From contig NZ_JAJOMC010000037.1 of NCBI RefSeq assembly GCF_021129155.1, forward strand, positions 1 to 47,640: 47,640 nt of DNA, read 5' to 3'. The position numbers and the translations under genes were made by a program. Shown here piece after piece: positions 32,873 through 41,101 of this stretch (its first letter is position 1; the number at the start of each line of letters is the position of its first letter). This DNA comes from Arthrobacter sp. AK04. Its GTDB lineage: Bacteria; Actinomycetota; Actinomycetes; Actinomycetales; Micrococcaceae. The notes under the pieces are model-generated. The model worked only from the letters and a program-made list of their open reading frames with translations, had not been told where the DNA came from and made no database searches.

Positions 32873-35107
32873 ATGGCCATACCGGACGACGTTCTTACCG
32901 CCACCCAGGCGCGGTTCAAGGCCCGCAGGGGTCCACGCGCGGGAACGGAGGAAAAGATCGCGGAGGCCCATACTCCGCAGGGGAGCATCCTCAACGTCGA
33001 TTCCACGGAGCGCGTGGAACTGCGCAGCAGGCGGGTCATGCGCCAGCCGGTGGTTGCGGACGCGCTGAGGGCGACGGCGGACACCTCACCGGCAGCGCTT
33101 GGCCAGGTGCGGGATGAAGTGGTGCTGGAAAGGATCATCGGCGGCAACAACCTGCTGGGCATCGCTTTCCTCGAGTTGGGCACGGCGGTCTCACGCAGTG
33201 TGGGCAGGATTATTGTCCGCGACCGTTTCCAGATCCGCTCTTTCGGGACGGGCTTCATGATCTCGCCGCGCCTCGCTCTGACGAACAACCACGTGCTGGC
33301 AGACGCACAGTCCGCCCGTTTCTCCCGTCTGGAATTCAACTTCCAGAACGGCCTCAGCGGCCTTCCCCTTGCTGCATCGCAGTTCGATCTTGAGCCAGAC
33401 ACCTTCTTCCGGACGGACGCCGGACTGGATGTCACCGTAATAGCGGTTGCGGCGGCGTCACGTCCCGACGGGGCGGGCGCCTCCGTGCCGCTGGCCGGTT
33501 TCGGCTTCAACCGCACCACCAGGGAACAGGGCAAGATCCTGCTGGGCGAATCCATCAACATCATCCAGCACCCGGAAGGCCAGGAGAAACAGCTCGCGCT
33601 GCAGCAGAACGAACTCATCGACCGCTTTGACCAGTTCCTGCACTACCACACGGACACATCGCCGGGCTCCTCCGGTTCACCGCTGTTCAACAACCAGTGG
33701 GAAGTGCTGGGCCTCCACCATTCGGGCGTCCCGGCCCGCAATGCAGCAGGAGAAATCCTGACCGTGGACGGCACCGTGTGGGACAAGACCCAGGATGAGC
33801 TGCGGATCCAATGGGTGGCAAACGAGGGGATCCGCATCAGCAGCATCCTGGCCTGGCTCGGTACGCACGCCGACGGCATGACCAATGAAGAACGGGCACT
33901 GCTGGAGGAAGCCCTCAACCCGCCTCCCCTGCCGGCTGAACCGCCACACCCGGCGGAACTTCTGGACCCGGTGGTGGAACGGCAGGGCCCGTTGGAGGTC
34001 CAACTGCCTCAACCGCCGGAGCCATCGCTGGTGGCTGCGGATGGGGCCGTGTCCCTCACCATCCCGCTGCACATCACGGTCCGGCTCGGCGCGGTACGAG
34101 CGGCACAGGAACCGGGTCCTTCCGCTGCAGACCGGACCGTCGACACTGTTCCGGGCAAGGCCGTTCCGGGCGGCGCCGTTCCGGGCAACGCCGATCCGGG
34201 CAGCGGGGGCGCGGCGGCCGAGGAAGCCGTGGCCATAGACCCCGACTATTCGGGGAGGAAAGGATACGACCCCGATTTCCTGGGTGTGCGTGTTCCGTTG
34301 CCGGCCCTCACGGCCGAACAGCACGCCGACGCAGCACAGAACCGCCGCGCGGCCCCTGGGCAGGATCCAACGGTGCTGGATTACCACCACTTCAGCCTCG
34401 TCATGAACCGCAGGAGGAGGCTGGCCCTCTACACTGCCGTGAACGTCGATGGCAGCCTCAGCCAATCCCCGAAGCGGGAACGGGACAAGTGGTACTTCGA
34501 CCCCCGGCTGGACCGGTCCGAACAACTTGGCGGAGATCTCTACGCGGGCAACGACTTTGACCGCGGGCACCTTGTCCGGCGGCTGGATCCAGTCTGGGGT
34601 CCTGACACCGTTGCACGGGCGGCAAACGACGACACCTTCCATTTTGCCAACTGCTCTCCCCAACACAAGAAGTTCAACCAGGGTGCATCCCTATGGGCCG
34701 GCCTTGAGGACTACCTGCTGGACACCGCGAAGGCTGACAAACTGCGGCTCACGGTGTTCACAGGCCCGGTCTTCACCGACAGCGATCCGGAGTTCCAGGG
34801 AACGCGCATCCCGCTGGCATTCTGGAAGATCCCCGTTTTTCAACGCCCGGACGGCAGCCCCTCAGCCAGCGCCTACATGATCAGCCAGCATGAACTGGTT
34901 GGGGACATGCTGAAGGAGGCCTTCACGCCGGTTACCTTCCAGGTCCCCGTCCGCAGGATCAGCGAACTGACCGGCCTGGACTTCGGCTATCTCTTTGGCT
35001 GGGACCCGATGAACAACGAGTTCGAGCCGCTCCCGCACGCCCAGGAAGCGCTGGCCACAGCAACGCCAGCCCATGAGCTTCATGCTTTCGAGGACGTGCT
35101 GCTGTAG
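32873..35107 (+). CDS. Trypsin-fold protease fused to DRGH nuclease (NUC1/EndoG type)
   Basis: 744 residues in three parts. Residues 1-110: helical, charged, unknown. Residues ~112-330: chymotrypsin-fold protease with His140 (LALTNNHVLADAQ), Asp186 (TDAGLDVTVIAVA) and Ser267 (TSPGSSGSPLFNN). Residues ~345-455: Pro/Gly/Glu-rich linker with a VPGxA tandem repeat (426-445). Residues ~456-735: DNA/RNA non-specific endonuclease with DRGH (563-566, catalytic His566), the metal-site Asn593 (HFANCSPQHKKFNQ) and Glu612 (SLWAGLEDYL), all three as in Serratia nuclease. No signal peptide or membrane segment. Trypsin-like and NUC1 domains each occur as effectors in bacterial conflict systems; the partner S8 protease suggests that cleavage in the linker frees or activates the nuclease (inference). 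GAGGAG lies 9 nt before the ATG. Confidence 0.92.
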   Translation: MAIPDDVLTATQARFKARRGPRAGTEEKIAEAHTPQGSILNVDSTERVELRSRRVMRQPVVADALRATADTSPAALGQVRDEVVLERIIGGNNLLGIAFLELGTAVSRSVGRIIVRDRFQIRSFGTGFMISPRLALTNNHVLADAQSARFSRLEFNFQNGLSGLPLAASQFDLEPDTFFRTDAGLDVTVIAVAAASRPDGAGASVPLAGFGFNRTTREQGKILLGESINIIQHPEGQEKQLALQQNELIDRFDQFLHYHTDTSPGSSGSPLFNNQWEVLGLHHSGVPARNAAGEILTVDGTVWDKTQDELRIQWVANEGIRISSILAWLGTHADGMTNEERALLEEALNPPPLPAEPPHPAELLDPVVERQGPLEVQLPQPPEPSLVAADGAVSLTIPLHITVRLGAVRAAQEPGPSAADRTVDTVPGKAVPGGAVPGNADPGSGGAAAEEAVAIDPDYSGRKGYDPDFLGVRVPLPALTAEQHADAAQNRRAAPGQDPTVLDYHHFSLVMNRRRRLALYTAVNVDGSLSQSPKRERDKWYFDPRLDRSEQLGGDLYAGNDFDRGHLVRRLDPVWGPDTVARAANDDTFHFANCSPQHKKFNQGASLWAGLEDYLLDTAKADKLRLTVFTGPVFTDSDPEFQGTRIPLAFWKIPVFQRPDGSPSASAYMISQHELVGDMLKEAFTPVTFQVPVRRISELTGLDFGYLFGWDPMNNEFEPLPHAQEALATATPAHELHAFEDVLL
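34148..34207 (+). repeat. 15-bp tandem repeat encoding a VPGxA linker
   Basis: Four 15-bp units, each GTTCCGGGC... or GATCCGGGC..., encode VPGKA, VPGGA, VPGNA, DPGSG. They form part of the disordered linker between protease and nuclease, and the array could easily change length between strains. Confidence 0.8.
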
Positions 35108-35153
35108 CGGCGCGGCTGCTCTGATCGCGGTTCCTCTGATGAAGGGGAGGGAT

Positions 35154-36335
35154 ATGAAGGCAATTGTTGTGGGGGCGGGCATTGCGGGCCTGGTGGCGGC
35201 CCGCCAGCTGGGTTTGGCGGGCTGGGACGTGGAGCTCGTCGAGAAATCATCCGGTCCAAGGCCCGACGGCTACATGATGGACTTCTTCGGGCCGGGACTC
35301 GAGGCGGCGGAGCGGATCGGCCTTTACCACCGCCTCGCAGCAGTGGCGTACCAGGTCGAGGCAGTCGACTATATGGACGGAAAGGGACGCCGCACGTGCA
35401 GCCTCGATTACAACCAGTTTGCACGGCTGGCAGGCGGGAGAATCATGAGCCTGCTGCGCCCTGACATGGAGCGCGCCGCGCTCGCCGCTCTCGACGACGT
35501 CGCCCCGGACCAGGTGCGGATCAGTTACGGTGCGCAGGTTTCCCGGGTTTGGAGTGATCACGACGGCGTGCGGGTCACCCTCGAGGGCCTGCCGGAGGCC
35601 CCCATCGCCGCGGACGTCCTGGTGGGCGCCGATGGCATCCACTCAACGGTGCGTGCGCAGCTCTTCGGTCCCGAAGACGAGTACCTGCGCACCTTGGGCA
35701 TGCGTGCGGCCGCGTTCACCGTGGCGGGGCCGCTCCTGGACGAACGGTTCAGCAACCGCTTCGTCCTCACGGACAGCATCGACAGAACGGCCGGGCTCTA
35801 CAACCTCCGCACAGGCGAAGTGGCGGCCTTGTTGGCCTATCGGGACCCTACGGCCACGGCGGGAGGCCGGGGGTCCGCGAGTCTCCGGGAGCGGCTGCGC
35901 CGGGAGTTCGCCGGACTCAGCGCCGCCGTCGACAGGGTGCTGGAGGCCTGCCCCGAGCACGTGTACGACGATGTGGTTGCCCAAATCATCTTGCCGGGCT
36001 GGCAGAAGGAGCGCACTATCCTCCTGGGGGACGCCTCCGGAGCCGTATCGCTCCTGGCGGGCCAGGGCGCTTCGTTAGCGATCGCCGGGGCAGCACTGTT
36101 GGGTGATTTCCTCGGACCAGTGGCTTCCGCCGACGGCATCAGTCCCGCGCTCGCCGGGTTCGAGGAGCGATGGAAGCCTGTTGTTGAAGATGCGCAGGCA
36201 GCCGGGCGGCGCGCCGCCTCGTCATTCCTGCCGCGAAACAAAGCCCAGCGCCTGCTGCGCCGGTGGGTGGTACGGGCAACCCGTGTGCCAGGAATCGATC
36301 GGCTCGTGGCCCGAAGAATGGTTGGCAGCCACTGA
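35154..36335 (+). CDS. FAD-dependent monooxygenase (TetX/PHBH-like)
   Basis: 393 residues from the ATG at 35154, after a strong GGGGAGG site. The FAD-binding Rossmann motif is MKAIVVGAGIAGLVAARQL; the second FAD motif is ADVLVGADGIHSTVR (DG motif) and the third TILLGDASGAVSLLAGQGAS (GD motif). These define the aromatic-hydroxylase/TetX-type flavoprotein monooxygenases, which hydroxylate aromatic or polycyclic compounds with NAD(P)H and O2 in the cytoplasm. The substrate is unknown and tetracycline activity should not be assumed. It starts 46 bases after the trypsin-nuclease gene on the same strand, so it may share its transcript, though a functional link is not obvious. Confidence 0.92.
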   Translation: MKAIVVGAGIAGLVAARQLGLAGWDVELVEKSSGPRPDGYMMDFFGPGLEAAERIGLYHRLAAVAYQVEAVDYMDGKGRRTCSLDYNQFARLAGGRIMSLLRPDMERAALAALDDVAPDQVRISYGAQVSRVWSDHDGVRVTLEGLPEAPIAADVLVGADGIHSTVRAQLFGPEDEYLRTLGMRAAAFTVAGPLLDERFSNRFVLTDSIDRTAGLYNLRTGEVAALLAYRDPTATAGGRGSASLRERLRREFAGLSAAVDRVLEACPEHVYDDVVAQIILPGWQKERTILLGDASGAVSLLAGQGASLAIAGAALLGDFLGPVASADGISPALAGFEERWKPVVEDAQAAGRRAASSFLPRNKAQRLLRRWVVRATRVPGIDRLVARRMVGSH

Positions 36336-36395
36336 CCCGCCAAGGCCCGCCCGCAGTGAGCTCGTCCCATTGGAAGGCAGCCAACACCAGGGGAG

Positions 36396-37208
36396 CTACC
36401 TGCAGCCCTCAAGGATGCTGACGATGGCGTCGTGTTCGGCTTGCGTGACCCAGAGTTTGTAGGTGGCCTTGACGGCAGTCTGGCGTGCCACGTATTCGCA
36501 CCGGAAGGCCCTGTTGGGAGGCAGCCACGTGGCGGCGTCCTTATCGCCCTTGGCGCCGTTCGTTGGTCCGTCTGCAGCCATGAGGTTCAGCGGGTCGTTG
36601 GCGAGATCCTTGCGCTGGCCGGCGCTGAGTTGCTGCGCACCCTTCTGCCAGGCGTCGCTGAGCGGGACGATGTGATCGATCTGCACGTCGGAGCTGGTGT
36701 CCTGGCCGCGGGTGAAATTGATGGTCGCGCCGGTGTACTTATCGGCCAGGGTGCCGGCGGTGACCACGCAGTTGTTGGTGCCGGGCTTGAACGTTTCGTT
36801 GGTCAGATCCCGGGCGAGAATGTCATTGCGGGTGTCGCAGCCGTTGCGGTCGACGTCAGCCCAGGCTGGTCCGAACTCGTCCCGGCTGTAGCCGGTCTTA
36901 GGGGCGCGGCCCTTCACCGGGATGCCCTGCAGCTGGTCAAGGGCGTTTGCAACATCAACGGCAAAGGACGGGTCTGCCCGGGCCGGCGCCTCGGCTGCGC
37001 TGCCCTGAGCTGATTCAAGTACCTCAAGGGCGTTGGCTGCAGCGTCACAACTGACGAGGGAGCCGGCCAGCAGTAGGGAGGCTAAGAGGGTTAGGGTCTG
37101 GGCGGCGGAGCGGATAATTTGAGCAATCCTTCTGTTGCAGCGGGCTGTTCCACGGTAGCGTCGACCACCGCCTGCCGCCGGGAGGGATGTCCGTGGTGCC
37201 AGCCACAC
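36396..37208 (-). CDS. HNH (DUF1524-type) nuclease, predicted lipoprotein
   Basis: 270 residues from GTG 37208. The hydrophobic segment QTLTLLASLLLAGSLVSC ends in a lipobox (LVSC, Cys54), so the protein is probably anchored outside the membrane. The C-terminal half holds the nuclease core: DVQIDHIVPLSDAWQKGAQ (DH at 178-179), the Asn in LANDPLNLMA and the basic NGAKGDKDAATWLPPN. DUF1524/GmrSD-type HNH domains cleave DNA; extracellular members are thought to degrade environmental DNA for nutrients or in competition. The N-region of the signal is unusually long (about 35 residues, very Arg-rich), so the true start may be further in, but no good ATG/GTG/TTG exists there. A small + strand ORF overlaps the 5' end. 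Confidence 0.8.
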   Translation of the reverse strand: MWLAPRTSLPAAGGGRRYRGTARCNRRIAQIIRSAAQTLTLLASLLLAGSLVSCDAAANALEVLESAQGSAAEAPARADPSFAVDVANALDQLQGIPVKGRAPKTGYSRDEFGPAWADVDRNGCDTRNDILARDLTNETFKPGTNNCVVTAGTLADKYTGATINFTRGQDTSSDVQIDHIVPLSDAWQKGAQQLSAGQRKDLANDPLNLMAADGPTNGAKGDKDAATWLPPNRAFRCEYVARQTAVKATYKLWVTQAEHDAIVSILEGCR

Positions 37209-37354
37209 CTCTCGTTTCCGGCCCTCCAGGGACCGCGCACATCGTCTCGGCGATCATGTTCCTCGGCAGGGCGGGGAGGCCGGATCCCGCCTTTAGCGTC
37301 GAGGACATTGTCCAGGACATCAGGAGCCAGATCCGCCTGCTCCTGCCCCGCTAA
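37187..37354 (+). CDS. Possible 55-residue protein
   Basis: Open frame of 55 codons (MSVVPATPLVSGPPGTAHIV to IRLLLPR) with GGGAGG directly upstream of the ATG; the GAGGG is only 1-2 nt from it, closer than ideal. The second half (FSVEDIVQDIRSQIRLLLPR) reads as an amphipathic helix. It overlaps the 5' end of the divergent HNH lipoprotein gene by 22 bases. No family is recognised. The LacI gene lies 110 bases downstream on the same strand. The remaining gap (37355-37421) shows nothing else. Confidence 0.4.
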   Translation: MSVVPATPLVSGPPGTAHIVSAIMFLGRAGRPDPAFSVEDIVQDIRSQIRLLLPR

Positions 37355-37421
37355 CGCCACGTCCCCTTAGCGTCCCGATGGCTCCACCACTACAAGCGTG
37401 GGATGGGCACCTCTAAACCTC

Positions 37422-37439
37422 ACACGAGTTAGGTATGCT
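37422..37439 (+). promoter_or_regulatory. Autoregulatory operator and -10 of the fructan LacI gene
   Basis: ACACGAGTTAGG (37422-37433) differs by one base from ACACGTGTTAGG found twice before the transporter operon, and is followed at once by a TATGCT -10 box (37434-37439). The leader is then about 25 nt with an AAGGGG site before ATG 37465. It fits self-repression by the LacI protein. Confidence 0.65.
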
Positions 37440-37464
37440 AGGCCCAAAAGCAAGGGGGCCCGGC

Positions 37465-38508
37465 ATGGTCAAACGTAAAGCCACGGCACTGGACGTGGCA
37501 CGGCGGGCGGGAGTGTCCCGCAGCGCGGTATCACTGGTGCTCAACGGCAGGGCAACCGGCAACGTCACCGCAGAACGCCAGGAGCGCGTGCTCCGCGCCG
37601 CGGCAGAACTGGACTACACGCCCAATTCGGTTGCCGTCAGCCTGCGCAACCAGCAAACGTCAACGATCGGCATCATTACGGATGACATCGTCACCAGCCC
37701 CTTCGCGGGGCGGCTGATCAGCGGCGCGTCCCGCACAGCCCTGGCCCGCGGGTACATGGTCCTGGTGGTCGACACAGAACATGACAGGGTCCGCGAGAGC
37801 TCCGCGGCCCAGCAGCTCGTCCACCGGCAGGTGGACGGAATCATGTATGCCACCGGCAGCCTGCGCGAAATTACCGTCCCGCCGGCGATGCTGACCTTGC
37901 CGGCCATTCTGGCCAATTGCACGGATGCGGCCTCCGGGCTCCAGTCGGTCATACCGGCAGAGGTCGAAGGCGGGCGCGCCGCGGCACAGCTTCTGATTGA
38001 CCTGGGCCACCGCCGCATCACGCTGTTGACCGGAACGCTCAGCTCCCCGGCCGCCCCACAGCGCGAACAGGGTTACCGCGAGGCGATGGAAGCAGCAGGG
38101 CTGGGCCGTGAACAACAGCACGTCCACGCGACCGGGTGGGATATCGATGAGGGCTACCGGGCCGCTTCCTCCGTGCTGGGCGGCAGCAACCGGCCGACGG
38201 CGATCGTCTGCTCGAACGACAGGGTGGCCACCGGCGTACTGCTGTACGCGGCCGCCGCGGGACTGCGCGTACCGCAGGATCTGTCCGTGGTCGGCTACGA
38301 CGACCAGCAGAACCTTGCCGCGAACCTTGTTCCCGCGCTGACCACGGTGGCGCTTCCGCACGCCGAAATTGGAGCGGCGGCCATGTCCATGCTGCTGGAT
38401 GCGGTGGAAGGAAAAACTACGGCTACGGAGGAGACGGAAGAGGGAACGCTCCACGTGCCCTGCCGGATCATCCCAAGGGCTTCCACCGCTGCCGTCCCGG
38501 CCGGTTAA
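37465..38508 (+). CDS. LacI-family repressor of the fructan operon
   Basis: 347 residues. The N-terminal helix-turn-helix is TALDVARRAGVSRSAVSLVL with the hinge helix (NSVAVSLRNQ) after it; the rest is the two-lobed periplasmic-binding-protein-like effector domain (TIGIITDDIVTSPFAGRLIS ... GHRRITLLTG ... PTAIVCSNDRVATGVLLYAA ... SVVGYDDQQNLAANLVPALT). It is predicted to bind the CACGTG-centred operators at 37422, 38651 and 38682 and to release DNA on binding a fructose-containing sugar or its phosphate (inference from the neighbouring genes). ATG 37465 is preferred over ATG 37435 because the latter overlaps the TATGCT -10 box. It is followed after 198 bases by its target operon. Confidence 0.93.
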   Translation: MVKRKATALDVARRAGVSRSAVSLVLNGRATGNVTAERQERVLRAAAELDYTPNSVAVSLRNQQTSTIGIITDDIVTSPFAGRLISGASRTALARGYMVLVVDTEHDRVRESSAAQQLVHRQVDGIMYATGSLREITVPPAMLTLPAILANCTDAASGLQSVIPAEVEGGRAAAQLLIDLGHRRITLLTGTLSSPAAPQREQGYREAMEAAGLGREQQHVHATGWDIDEGYRAASSVLGGSNRPTAIVCSNDRVATGVLLYAAAAGLRVPQDLSVVGYDDQQNLAANLVPALTTVALPHAEIGAAAMSMLLDAVEGKTTATEETEEGTLHVPCRIIPRASTAAVPAG

Positions 38509-38648
38509 GCAGCCGGTCGCTTCCAACACCACCGCGGGAACCCGGCAGGAACAGCCACCGCCAGCGCCCGCCTGTGTACTCTTTCCCCACACGGCCAGTC
38601 CTTCCTGCACGTTCCGAGTGACGCCGCACAGACAGCACCGAACATCAC

Positions 38649-38699
38649 TTGACACGTGTTAGGTCCCGAATCTAATCTACTTAACACGTGTTAGGAGGA
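38649..38699 (+). promoter_or_regulatory. Promoter with two LacI operators before the fructan operon
   Basis: TTGACA (38649-38654), 18-bp spacer, TAATCT (38673-38678). Operator 1, GACACGTGTTAGG (from 38651), overlaps the -35. Operator 2 contains the perfect palindrome TAACACGTGTTA (38682-38693), lies just after the start point and runs into the AGGAGG ribosome site (38693-38698). The centres are 32 bp apart, about three helical turns, so a repressor pair on one face could block both the polymerase and the ribosome site. Confidence 0.85.
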
Positions 38700-38706
38700 G
38701 CCGACA

Positions 38707-40167
38707 ATGACGTCTGAAAAGACACCGGGGCAACCCAACCCCTCGTTTTCGCCGCGGCCCGGCAGCGGGATTTCACAATTCACGCGGCGTTCCATGCTGG
38801 GCCTTACGGGACTCGCGGTGGCGGGAGCCACCCTGGGAGCCTGGCCACGACTTACCGGAACCGACATTCCGGGCCGTGGCAGCAAGGCCCTGAACATCGC
38901 CATCCTTGGAACTGCAGCGGACGCCGCGGCGCGCCAGGGCCTCGTTCAGGCTTTTACCGCCGCCCATCCGGATATCCCAGTGCAGGTGCAGGCCATCCAG
39001 GGCGCGGACTGGAAGGATTTCTTTTCCAAAATCCTCACCATGGTGGCGGCCGGCACGCCGCCGGACGTCGTCTACGTGGCCACCGAGGGCGCCCAGCTGT
39101 TCGCCGACAAGCTCGCCGAGCCGCTGGATGAGTATGTCCGCCGGGACGCTGCCGATATGGGCGACTACTTCGATGACGTTCATCCGAGCCTGCTGGAAGC
39201 CTTCATGTACCAGGGAAGCCTTTACCAGCTCCCGCTGGACTGGAACGCGGCGAACATGTACTTGAATACCACCACCTTCGCCCAGGCCGGCCTTGAGCGG
39301 CCGAAGGACGACTGGACGCAGGATGACTTCAGCGCCACCCTCCGCGCCCTGCGGAAAGCGCGTCCGGCGGACTTCACCCCGTACTACTGGACCAACCGTC
39401 TTTTTGGCGGAGTAGTGCCGTGGCTGTACGCCAACGACACCAGCTTCCTCACGGAGAGCAAGGCTTCCGGCGGGGACTGGCTGTGGGACCGCTTTTATCC
39501 CAAGGACCCTGCCCGGGCCACCCGCGGCGGCGGGTACCAGTGGCTTGAACCCAATGCCGAGGACGCGCGGGTCGTGGAGACCTTTGATTATCTGCGCGAA
39601 CTTGTTGCCGAAGGACTGGGCGTGCGGCCTGAATCCGGGGGCGGCAACGCCCTGGTGGGCTTGTTCGCGAACAACCGTATCGGCACCACGCCGGCGGGCG
39701 GCTATTGGGCGCAGGGCCTGCATGAAGCCGGTATGACGGCCGATCAGTTCGATGTGCAGTTCTTCCCCCGCTGGCGGACGCAGCGTCACCAGTTCGGCGC
39801 CGCCGGTTACGCGATCATGCGCACGGCGAAGGACAAGGACGCAGCCTGGGAATGGGTGAAGTTCTGCTCCAGCCGCGAAGCGATGCAGTTGGCCATTCCC
39901 AAGCCGAACACCACTCCCACCCGCCGTTCGATGGTGAACGAGTCCTTTTATGCGGCCACCGGGCCCCGGCACTGGAAGGTCTTCTACGACACCCTGGACA
40001 GGTTCCCCACCTCAGGTCCGATCCCCGCGCCGCCGCAGCAGGCCGCCGTGGAAACTGCCCTGATGAAGAACGTTTCCGCCGCTGTCAGCGGCAGCTCCGC
40101 CGGCGTACGGTCAGCGATGGGCACCCTGCAGCGTGATCTCGAACTGGCCCTCAGGAGGAACGCATGA
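38707..40167 (+). CDS. ABC transporter solute-binding protein (family 1, sugar), Tat signal
   Basis: 486 residues. The twin-arginine signal is SQFTRRSMLGLTGLAVAGAT (Arg27-Arg28, hydrophobic core to ~45), so the protein is exported folded, and may be released or anchored. The mature part has the family 1 extracellular sugar-binding fold: LNIAILGTAADAAARQGLVQ, the conserved PPDVVYVATEGAQLFADK, and LYQLPLDWNAANMYLNTTTF, which is the hinge segment. With GH32 and fructokinase genes downstream, a fructo-oligosaccharide, sucrose or inulin-like ligand is likely. AGGAGG lies 8 nt before the ATG and overlaps operator 2. Its stop overlaps the next start (ATGA). Confidence 0.93.
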   Translation: MTSEKTPGQPNPSFSPRPGSGISQFTRRSMLGLTGLAVAGATLGAWPRLTGTDIPGRGSKALNIAILGTAADAAARQGLVQAFTAAHPDIPVQVQAIQGADWKDFFSKILTMVAAGTPPDVVYVATEGAQLFADKLAEPLDEYVRRDAADMGDYFDDVHPSLLEAFMYQGSLYQLPLDWNAANMYLNTTTFAQAGLERPKDDWTQDDFSATLRALRKARPADFTPYYWTNRLFGGVVPWLYANDTSFLTESKASGGDWLWDRFYPKDPARATRGGGYQWLEPNAEDARVVETFDYLRELVAEGLGVRPESGGGNALVGLFANNRIGTTPAGGYWAQGLHEAGMTADQFDVQFFPRWRTQRHQFGAAGYAIMRTAKDKDAAWEWVKFCSSREAMQLAIPKPNTTPTRRSMVNESFYAATGPRHWKVFYDTLDRFPTSGPIPAPPQQAAVETALMKNVSAAVSGSSAGVRSAMGTLQRDLELALRRNA

Positions 40168-41093
40168 CCACCACTTCCGCCGCCCCGCGCCAAACCGTGA
40201 AGCCACCGGCAGCGCGCCGCTCGTTCGTCGAGCGATGGCTGGCAATGATTTTCCTGGCCCCCACACTGCTCGGGATGGCCCTGTTCACCTTCCTGCCGAT
40301 CATCGGCTCGCTGGTCCTGGCCTTCTTCCGCTGGGACATCATCTCAGCACCCGAGTTCGTCGGTTTCGCCAACTTCGCCTCCCTGGCACAGGACCCCACC
40401 GTCCGCGTGTCCTTCCTGAACACCATCGTGTTCGTCGTCGTCGCAGTAACCCTTCAACTCGGCATCGCACTGAGCCTGGCTTCCATGCTCCAGGCCAGGA
40501 TGCCGTCCTGGCTCAGGGTGTTCCTCCGTTCCACCTTCTTCTTTCCCCTGGTGCTGTCCGCCGCGTCGGTGTCCATCTTCATGCGGTACATGTTCAACGA
40601 ACAGTTCGGCGTGGTGAATTGGCTCCTGTCGCTCATCGGCATTCCCGCAGTCCCGTGGCTGACCAGTCCCGTGGCCTCCGCCGCCGTCGTTGTCCTTGTG
40701 TACGTCTGGCAGAACTTCGGGTTCTCCTTCCTCCTGTTCCTCGGCGCCCTGAGCAACATTCCAAAAGAACTGCACGAGGCAGCGAACCTGGACGGTGCCA
40801 CGGGCTGGAAACAGTTCAGCAACGTCACCCTTCCACTGATCAGCCCCACTGTGCTGGTCGCTTCCGTCATGGCGATCATCAGTGCCCTGCAGGTCTTCGA
40901 CCAGCCGTACGTCCTGACTAACGGCGGTCCAGGGGACTCCACCCGCACCGCCGTCATGGTGATCTTTGAATCCGCCTTCCAGCAACTGGAATTCGGCGAA
41001 GCCTCGGCCATCGGCCTGGTCCTGACCGTGCTGATCCTTGCCGTCACCGCCCTGCAATTCCGCCTCAGCCGCCGCTTCGTCTTCTACCAGTGA
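40164..41093 (+). CDS. ABC sugar transporter permease, first subunit (MalF type)
   Basis: 309 residues, six membrane segments starting with WLAMIFLAPTLLGMALFTFL. The EAA loop that docks the ATPase is KELHEAANLDGATGWKQFSNVTLPLI (EAA-G nine-residue signature), confirming an importer permease of the carbohydrate-uptake type 1 group. It forms the channel with the second permease. AGGAGGAACGC precedes the ATG, which overlaps the stop of the binding-protein gene by 4 bases. No ATPase gene is present in the operon. Confidence 0.94.
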   Translation: MTTTSAAPRQTVKPPAARRSFVERWLAMIFLAPTLLGMALFTFLPIIGSLVLAFFRWDIISAPEFVGFANFASLAQDPTVRVSFLNTIVFVVVAVTLQLGIALSLASMLQARMPSWLRVFLRSTFFFPLVLSAASVSIFMRYMFNEQFGVVNWLLSLIGIPAVPWLTSPVASAAVVVLVYVWQNFGFSFLLFLGALSNIPKELHEAANLDGATGWKQFSNVTLPLISPTVLVASVMAIISALQVFDQPYVLTNGGPGDSTRTAVMVIFESAFQQLEFGEASAIGLVLTVLILAVTALQFRLSRRFVFYQ

Positions 41094-41101
41094 GGTCCCT
41101 T

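Noticed and set aside
31577..35107. Secreted nutritional protease/nuclease
   Set aside because: Neither protein has an N-terminal hydrophobic segment, lipobox or twin-arginine motif. An unconventional export route cannot be fully excluded.
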